Of a stretch of 64,000 bases of DNA, positions 58,851 through 64,000 are shown piece after piece. Made by a program: the position numbers and the translations under genes. This stretch comes from an uncultured Collinsella sp. (GTDB taxonomy: Bacteria > Actinomycetota > Coriobacteriia > Coriobacteriales > Coriobacteriaceae), in the NCBI GenBank assembly GCA_902492935.1, contig CABUNJ010000008.1, positions 23,244-87,243 on the forward strand, written 5' to 3'. Below the pieces are notes generated by a model. The model was given only the letters and a program-made list of their open reading frames with translations, was not told the origin of the DNA and ran no database searches. Positions within the stretch are counted from its first letter, which is position 1. Each line of letters starts with the position of its first letter.

Positions 58851-58889
58851 AAACCACCACAAAGGGGACAGGCACCTTTGTGGTGGTTT
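58851..58889. repeat. GGGACAGG palindromic repeat inside the his cluster
   Basis: The perfect 15-bp arms AAACCACCACAAAGG (58851-58865) and CCTTTGTGGTGGTTT (58875-58889) enclose a 9-nt loop holding GGACAGG. It lies between hisB and hisH. Confidence 0.85.
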
Positions 58890-58903
58890 GTGCGATCCGT
58901 CAG

Positions 58904-59491
58904 CTACAGCGAGCCCTTGGTGCTGGGGATGCCCTGCACGCGGGGATCGAGCTCGCAGGCGTGGCGCATCGTGCGGCCCACGGCCTTAAAGGCGGCCTCG
59001 ATAATGTGATGCGAGTTGCCGCCCGCCAGCTCGCGCACGTGCAGCGTAAGTTTGGCATCGCGCGCAAAGGCATAGAAGAACTCGACAGCCAGCTCGGTAT
59101 CGAAGCTGCCCACGCGCTCGGTCGGCACGGGCAGCTCGCAGTAGGCCTGGCCGCGACCCGAAATGTCCACGGCGGCCATCACGAGCGTCTCGTCCATGGC
59201 GATCGCCGCATCGGCAAAGCGCGTAATACCCGCTTTGTCGCCCAGCGCCCGGCAAAACGCCTCGCCCAGCACAATGCCCGTGTCCTCGACGGTATGGTGC
59301 GCATCGACTTCCACATCGCCTACCGCATGCACCGTCAAATCGAACAGGCCATGGCGGCCAAAGGCGTTGAGCATATGGTCGAAAAACGGCACGCCGGTCG
59401 AGATATCGCACGTACCGGTTCCATCCAGGTCGAGTTTGACGACAATGTCGGTCTCCCCCGTCTTGCGGGTCACCTCGGCATAACGGCCCAT
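58904..59491 (-). CDS. hisB: Imidazoleglycerol-phosphate dehydratase
   Basis: 195 residues, dehydratase only, with no HAD phosphatase domain. Metal motifs DHMLNAFGRHG, DAHHTVEDTGIVLGEA and SHHIIEAAFKAVGR. Its start directly adjoins the hisC stop. Confidence 0.96.
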   Translation of the reverse strand: MGRYAEVTRKTGETDIVVKLDLDGTGTCDISTGVPFFDHMLNAFGRHGLFDLTVHAVGDVEVDAHHTVEDTGIVLGEAFCRALGDKAGITRFADAAIAMDETLVMAAVDISGRGQAYCELPVPTERVGSFDTELAVEFFYAFARDAKLTLHVRELAGGNSHHIIEAAFKAVGRTMRHACELDPRVQGIPSTKGSL

Positions 59492-60607
59492 CTAGATCTC
59501 CTCCTTCACCAGCACGGCAAACGCAGCCAGTACCTCATCGTTTTCCTGCGGCGTGCCCACGGTAATGCGCAGACAGTCCGCAAGCCCCGGCGCATAGCTA
59601 AAGTCGCGCACCAAAATCGAATACTCGTCGCGTAGGCGCTCGCGCACGCGCGTGGCATGCGGCGTACGCACGAGCACAAAGTTCGCCGCGCTCGGCCATG
59701 CCTCCACGGGCAGGCCCTCGGTAGCCATCGCGCGCAGGGCGCACAGCTCGCGCTCGCGCTCGGATGCGACCTGTGCCACCACGGGCGTGTACGCATCGCG
59801 GGCACGCACGCAGGCAAGCGCCGCCGCCTGGCTCAGCACGTTGACCGAATAGATCTGGCGAATCGCCGCGAACACGTCGATGACCTCGGACGCCGCGATC
59901 ACGTAGCCCAGACGCGTGCCGGCAGCGCCAAACGCCTTGGACAGCGTATGTAAAATCACCAGGTTGGGATGCTCGGCGATAAGGCCCTGCGCCGTGGTGG
60001 CCGCGCCAAACGAATCGTCGGCAAACTCAACGTAGGCCTCGTCGACCATCACCATGCCGGGGCACGCATCGCACAGCGCCGCGATAAAGTCGAGCGGCGC
60101 CACGTCGCCCGTGGGGTTATTGGGCGAGGTCACGATTGCCAGGTTGCACTCGGGCGCTGCCGCAAGCACGGCTGTCTGGTCGAGCTCAAAGGTCGCGGGG
60201 TCGCGCCACACGTCACGCACCTCGGTCTGGCAGAGCGACGCAAAGAACGCGTACTCGCTAAAGCACGGCGGGCAGTTGAGCAGGGTCCGTCCCACGCCGC
60301 CAAACGCCAACAGGTAGTTATAGAGCAGCTCGTCGCCGCCGTTTCCCACGCAGACATTCTCGCGCGCCACGCCATGCCAGGCAGCAAGCTCGTCGCGCAG
60401 GTCGTTCGACATGGGATCGGGATAGCGATTGAGCGGTGTGGCAGCCAGGGCAGCGTCGACCGCCTCGCGCACGCCGGTCGGCACGGGATAGGTGTTCTCG
60501 TTGGCCGAAAGGTTGATGCGCGTAGGCGTAAAGTTGGGATCGTAGGGCTCAATACCGGCCAGGTAAGGCTGGACGAGCTCCTTCATGTGGGGCGTCAGCT
60601 CGGCCAT
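59492..60607 (-). CDS. hisC: Histidinol-phosphate aminotransferase
   Basis: 371 residues from ATG at 60607, 1 nt after the hisD stop. Class I/II aminotransferase: INLSANENTYPVP, LNRYPDPMS, VTSPNNPTGD, VDEAYVEFA and the PLP lysine in LHTLSKAFGAAGTRLGY. Converts imidazole acetol phosphate to histidinol phosphate. Confidence 0.95.
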   Translation of the reverse strand: MAELTPHMKELVQPYLAGIEPYDPNFTPTRINLSANENTYPVPTGVREAVDAALAATPLNRYPDPMSNDLRDELAAWHGVARENVCVGNGGDELLYNYLLAFGGVGRTLLNCPPCFSEYAFFASLCQTEVRDVWRDPATFELDQTAVLAAAPECNLAIVTSPNNPTGDVAPLDFIAALCDACPGMVMVDEAYVEFADDSFGAATTAQGLIAEHPNLVILHTLSKAFGAAGTRLGYVIAASEVIDVFAAIRQIYSVNVLSQAAALACVRARDAYTPVVAQVASERERELCALRAMATEGLPVEAWPSAANFVLVRTPHATRVRERLRDEYSILVRDFSYAPGLADCLRITVGTPQENDEVLAAFAVLVKEEI

Positions 60608-60608
60608 A

Positions 60609-62045
60609 TTAGGCCTCCTTACCAGTCGCGCCAACGCCATCCGCGCCCGCAGCCGCCAGGTCAACGCCCTCGGCAACCGTCGCCACGGCGTCGCCCGGCC
60701 AGGCGACCTTGGTCAGGTCGGCCGCGGCGAGTGACTCGGCACTCACGGCATCCTCGCCCTGCTCCAACACGCGGCGGCGCAGTGCGGCCGAAAGCGCGTG
60801 TGCCCACAGACCCTCGGCCTCGGCCAGGCGCTGCGTAGCGGGAGCGTCGGAGAGCAGGCCCTCGGGCGTATAGCAAATGACACTCGAGCGCTTGACGAAC
60901 TCCTCCACCGAAAGCGGGTTGGAGAACATGGCCGTACCGCCGGTCGGCAGCGTGTGATTGGGGCCGGCAACGTAATCGCCGAGCGGCTCGGAGCTCCAAG
61001 CGCCCACAAAGATGGCGCCGGCGTTGCGAATGCCGCCGAGCAGGCCCATCGCGTCCTTGCAGTGCAGCTCAAGGTGCTCGGGCGCCACGGTGTTCACCGC
61101 TTCGACGGCGGCAGCCATGTCGGCGGCCACCACGATGGTGCCCTCATTGTCGAGTGAGGCGCGCGTGATCTCGGCGCGTGGCGACTGCGCGACCAGAATA
61201 TCGATACCCGCCTCGACCTCGTGCGCAAACTGCTCGTCGCAGGTCACCAGATAGCAGGCCGCCAGCGGATCGTGCTCGGCCTGGGCCATCAGGTCGGCCG
61301 CGACCACCATGGGCTTGGCCGTGGCGTCGGCCAGCACGCAGACCTCGGAGGGGCCAGCGACCATATCGATACCCACGTCACCCGAGACAATCTGTTTGGC
61401 AGCGGCGACAAAGGCGTTGCCCGGGCCGGTAATCTTGTCGACGCGCGGAATGGTCTCGGTACCGTACGCCAGTGCGGCCACGGCCTGGGCGCCGCCCACC
61501 ATATAGATCTCGTCCACGCCGCCGAGCTTTGCCGCGGCGAGCGTGTAGGGGCTGATCAGGCCGTCCTTTTGCGGCGGGGTCACCATGACCACGCGTTTGA
61601 CGCCGGCCACCTTGGCGGGAATGGCGTTCATAAGCACGGTGGAGGGATACTGCGCGCGACCGCCCGGCACATAGATGCCGGCCGCCGCGAGCGGGGTCAC
61701 CTTAACGCCGAGCATCGTGCCGTCCGGGCGCGTAGTAAACCAGCTCTGTTCGACCTCGCGCTGGTGGAACTCGCGAATCTGGCGTGCAGCCTTTTCGAGC
61801 GCCGCGACAAAGGCGGGGTCAAGGCCTTCGAGCGCGGCATCAATCTGCTCTTGCGGCAAACGGAAGCTCTGCAGCTCAACGCCGTCAAAACGCTGGCAGT
61901 AATCGCGGACCGCGGCATCACCATTGGCACGCACGTTGGCCACGATATCGCGGGCGGCGTCGACGATGTTTTGCGGCAGCACACCCTTACGGTTGAGCTG
62001 GTTGGTAACGAGGCGCTCACCGGGAGCAAGCTTGATGGTCTTCAT
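60609..62045 (-). CDS. hisD: Histidinol dehydrogenase
   Basis: 478 residues. GIYVPGGRAQYPSTVLMNAI, KITGPGNAFVAAAKQIV, GPSEVCVLADATA, the zinc/catalytic QAEHDPLAACYLVT, EHLELHCKDAMG and GPNHTLPTGGTAMFS. It has about 40 extra Ala/Val-rich C-terminal residues compared with the usual family end. Oxidises histidinol to histidine in two steps. Follows hisZG by 105 nt. Confidence 0.95.
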   Translation of the reverse strand: MKTIKLAPGERLVTNQLNRKGVLPQNIVDAARDIVANVRANGDAAVRDYCQRFDGVELQSFRLPQEQIDAALEGLDPAFVAALEKAARQIREFHQREVEQSWFTTRPDGTMLGVKVTPLAAAGIYVPGGRAQYPSTVLMNAIPAKVAGVKRVVMVTPPQKDGLISPYTLAAAKLGGVDEIYMVGGAQAVAALAYGTETIPRVDKITGPGNAFVAAAKQIVSGDVGIDMVAGPSEVCVLADATAKPMVVAADLMAQAEHDPLAACYLVTCDEQFAHEVEAGIDILVAQSPRAEITRASLDNEGTIVVAADMAAAVEAVNTVAPEHLELHCKDAMGLLGGIRNAGAIFVGAWSSEPLGDYVAGPNHTLPTGGTAMFSNPLSVEEFVKRSSVICYTPEGLLSDAPATQRLAEAEGLWAHALSAALRRRVLEQGEDAVSAESLAAADLTKVAWPGDAVATVAEGVDLAAAGADGVGATGKEA

Positions 62046-62150
62046 ATCGGTATCCCCTATCGGTCGAGGTTTTGTTCGAAAAACGAGAGACCGGGCGGCG
62101 GTGCCAATCAGCCCGCAGCCCGGACGTTGGGGCGCCCGTACGTGCTCGCG

Positions 62151-63866
62151 CTATTGTGCCGAGCCCGCAACGGGTTCAAAATGCCTGTCCTTCACGGCTG
62201 CCGCCAAGCGATCTGCCAGATTGCGTACGCGCGGATCCAGACGTGCGGCACCCGGATTGACAAAGAAGCGGGCCGTGCAGTCCATAATGCGGCCGGTGAT
62301 GACCAGGTCGTTATCGCGCAGCGTGGCGCCCGTGGCGGTAATGTCCACGATACGGTCGGTCATACCGACGATGGGGCCCAGCTCGATGTTACCGTGCAGC
62401 GAAACGATATCGGCATTCACGCCGCGCTCGGCATACCAAGCGCTCGCGATGCGCGGGTACTTGGTGGCCACGCGAAGCGACCCGCGGCGGGCATAGCTGC
62501 GCTCGGCCTGGCCGGCGCGCCACGCGGGCTCTGCCTCGATAAACGTGCACAGGCCGTAGCCCAGATCGACCAGCTGCAGCAGGTTGAGGTCTGCCTCGAT
62601 AAGCGAATCCCAGCCGCAGATGCCGCAATCGGCACCACCGCAGCCCACAAAGGCGGGCGCATCGCTGGGGCGCACAATGACAAACTCGATATCGCCGACC
62701 GTGCCCTCACCAGCGTGTGTGTCGCGGCCGCGCACGATGAGGTGACGACCGGGATCGCGCAGCTCCGAGACATCCAAGCCCGCGGCCTCGAGCACGTCGA
62801 GCGTGTCGGCCTTGAGCGAGCCCTTGGGCACGGCAATGCGCAGCGGACCCTCGGTGCCGCGGCCCACGGCATGGTCACCATCGGAAGCAGCGTCCTCGGC
62901 CGAGGTGCGCGCGGCCTCCAGACGCTCGAGCGAAAAGGCGAAGCCTGCCGCCGGCACCTCGATGCCGTCGCCAAATGCGCCGGTAAAGATGGAGTCGTAG
63001 CGTCCGCCCGAACCGACCGGATCGGGCAGGCCGCCGGCATAGGCCTTAAAGACCAGGCCCGTGTAGTAATCAAACGAGTTCATGATGGAGAAGTCGAAGG
63101 ACAGCACCTGGGCGTCCTCGGGAGCCAGGCCCTCGACCAGGGCGCGCAGCTCGCGCGTGAGCGGCGCGACAATGCCCGCCGCCGTCAGCAGCGCGTCGAC
63201 GCGGTCGAGTACCTCGGCGCCGCCGTGCAAGCGCGGCAGCTCGCTAATGGCAGCCTTGACGGCCTCGGGCTCGGCGCTTGCCGCCACACGGGCATCGAGG
63301 CCCACAAAGTCGTTGGCGTGCACGCAACGCAATGCCTCGGCAGCCAGTTCGCGATCCCCACAGGCCGCGAGCAGCTCCTTAAACGGACGCACGCTACCTG
63401 CGATAATGCGCGCATCGGGCAGTGCCAGCTTGCGCACGGCCTCGGCCACCAGCGAGACGATCTCGACATCGCCCGTGGTATCGCCCGCACCGATAAGCTC
63501 AAAGCCCAGCTGCGTAAACTGACGCGAGCCACCGGCATTGCGCTGACACTCGCGGACCACCGGCGCCTCATAGCGCAGGCGCAGCGGCAGATCGGCCGCG
63601 CGCATGCGAGTCGAAACCAGGCGAACGATCGGCAGCGTGTTGTCGGGACGGACCACCAGCAGGCGACCGTCGTCATCAAAAAGCTTGAACGGCGTGTCCG
63701 CGATGCGGCCGCCTTCCTCGAGCGAACCCTTGTCCTCGAGCAGCGGCGTCTCGACCGGCAGGTAATGATGCTCCCTAAAGCAGCCCTTCACCGCACATGC
63801 AATCTCCTCGCGCGCCTGAGCCTCCTCGGGCAATATGTCCCGGAATCCCCACGGTGTGGCCGTCAT
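62151..63866 (-). CDS. hisZG: Fused HisZ-HisG ATP phosphoribosyltransferase
   Basis: 571 residues in one frame. Residues 1-325 are HisZ, a HisRS-like regulatory domain (TPWGFRDILPEEAQAREEI, RYEAPVVREC, FTQLGFELIGAG, FDYYTGLVFKAYA). After a short linker, residues 341-571 are short-form HisG (PLRIAVPKGSLKADTLDVLE, VATKYPRIASAWYAERG, VSLHGNIELGPIVGMTDRIV and DITATGATLRDN). Short HisG normally needs separate HisZ in an octamer; here the two are one chain. First and feedback-regulated step of the pathway. AGGAGG precedes the start. Confidence 0.92.
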   Translation of the reverse strand: MTATPWGFRDILPEEAQAREEIACAVKGCFREHHYLPVETPLLEDKGSLEEGGRIADTPFKLFDDDGRLLVVRPDNTLPIVRLVSTRMRAADLPLRLRYEAPVVRECQRNAGGSRQFTQLGFELIGAGDTTGDVEIVSLVAEAVRKLALPDARIIAGSVRPFKELLAACGDRELAAEALRCVHANDFVGLDARVAASAEPEAVKAAISELPRLHGGAEVLDRVDALLTAAGIVAPLTRELRALVEGLAPEDAQVLSFDFSIMNSFDYYTGLVFKAYAGGLPDPVGSGGRYDSIFTGAFGDGIEVPAAGFAFSLERLEAARTSAEDAASDGDHAVGRGTEGPLRIAVPKGSLKADTLDVLEAAGLDVSELRDPGRHLIVRGRDTHAGEGTVGDIEFVIVRPSDAPAFVGCGGADCGICGWDSLIEADLNLLQLVDLGYGLCTFIEAEPAWRAGQAERSYARRGSLRVATKYPRIASAWYAERGVNADIVSLHGNIELGPIVGMTDRIVDITATGATLRDNDLVITGRIMDCTARFFVNPGAARLDPRVRNLADRLAAAVKDRHFEPVAGSAQ

Positions 63867-63946
63867 CTGGTGAGCCTCCTCATGCTGTGTTTCATATAGA
63901 ACAGAAGACCGGCATAGCTCCGCCGGTCTTCTGGGTACTTTAGCAT
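63863..63946 (-). promoter_or_regulatory. Possible leader peptide frame before hisZG
   Basis: An ATG at 63946 opens 27 codons whose TGA overlaps the hisZG ATG (ATGA). The peptide has only one His, so it is not a classic his attenuator peptide. Translational coupling is possible. No strong ribosome site is seen before it. Confidence 0.3.
63903..63932 (-). terminator. Hairpin in the his leader
   Basis: AGAAGACCGGC (63903-63913) and GCCGGTCTTCT (63922-63932) form a perfect 11-bp stem with an 8-nt loop, 37 nt before hisZG. It may end an upstream transcript or attenuate the his operon; the following tract TGTTCTATAT is only moderately T-rich. Confidence 0.6.
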
Positions 63947-64000
63947 ACTAGAGTGTTTGCGGGGAAAATCCATCGCAGCCGCTCACGCCGTATTCATTTG

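Noticed and set aside
61221..63899. 892-codon open frame on the plus strand
   Set aside because: Antisense shadow of hisD and hisZG.
63867..63950. Classical histidine attenuator
   Set aside because: The possible leader peptide has only one His codon, so the usual run of His codons is missing.
1..64000. CRISPR array, prophage or integrative element
   Set aside because: No regularly spaced repeats, cas genes, integrase, phage structural or conjugation genes were seen.

Overview
The window is chromosomal DNA from a high-GC, Gram-positive bacterium, most likely a coriobacterium of the Collinsella type (class Coriobacteriia). That placement is inferred from gene content and protein character: NhaA, a Mn-dependent pyrophosphatase, HypA/HypB, an archaeal-like type IA topoisomerase, acidic or Gly/Ala-rich linkers, and strong AGGAGG-type ribosome sites. 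No rRNA, phage, transposase, plasmid or CRISPR locus is visible. One tRNA gene (Leu, anticodon TAA) is present.

Layout. 1-6.2 kb, all on the minus strand: ribosome hibernation factor, DegV, then a tight four-gene unit (oxidoreductase with a Cys/His tail, membrane protein, HEAT-like protein, NAD-type isocitrate dehydrogenase) and a SurA_N-like membrane protein cut by the left edge. 6.5-14 kb: solute-binding lipoprotein with a long leader, a putative DUF559-like nuclease, comF, ricT, holB and tmk. 14-22 kb: zinc-ribbon membrane protein, topA, hypB, hypA, tatC, tatA/B, a STAS protein and an aminotransferase. 22-29 kb: nhaA, ppaC, ROK glucokinase diverging from a GntR/HutC regulator, and mannose-6-phosphate isomerase. 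29-42 kb: pcrA, uppP, uspA, a Bce-type two-component system, purH, a GNAT protein and a DUF2207 protein. 42-54 kb: GluQRS, a phosphoesterase, a UBA-like protein, a second two-component system, an orphan PTS IIB with a VOC protein, tRNA-Leu, Ppx/GppA, a DivIC-like protein, eno, mazG, a YfcE-type phosphoesterase and a stand-alone LarC2 domain. 54.8-63.9 kb: histidine biosynthesis in one minus-strand cluster (hisZG fusion, hisD, hisC, hisB, hisH, hisA, hisF, hisI, hisE), with a PHP-type histidinol-phosphatase candidate on the facing strand. Together these cover every step from ATP plus PRPP to histidine.

The most unusual material is between the genes. (1) Three 215-230 bp elements share inverted ends built around GAGTACTGTTAC, with A6/T6 runs and unrelated AT-rich interiors; all sit at gene 3' ends. 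(2) Long imperfect hairpins of 91-130 bp start 4-13 nt after the stop codons of pcrA, uspA, purH and hisF. The purH and hisF copies are both 95 bp and clearly related. (3) Two 67-69 bp palindromes share AGTTGCGGTG arms. (4) Several small palindromes carry GGGACAGG, GGGGACA or GGGACGTTCC cores. No transposase that could move them lies in the window. I know of no description of the first two families, but I could not search for one.

Many long open frames lie antisense to real genes because of high GC at third codon positions; they are left out. Start codons were chosen from ribosome-binding sites and family N-termini, so several differ from the longest open frame.
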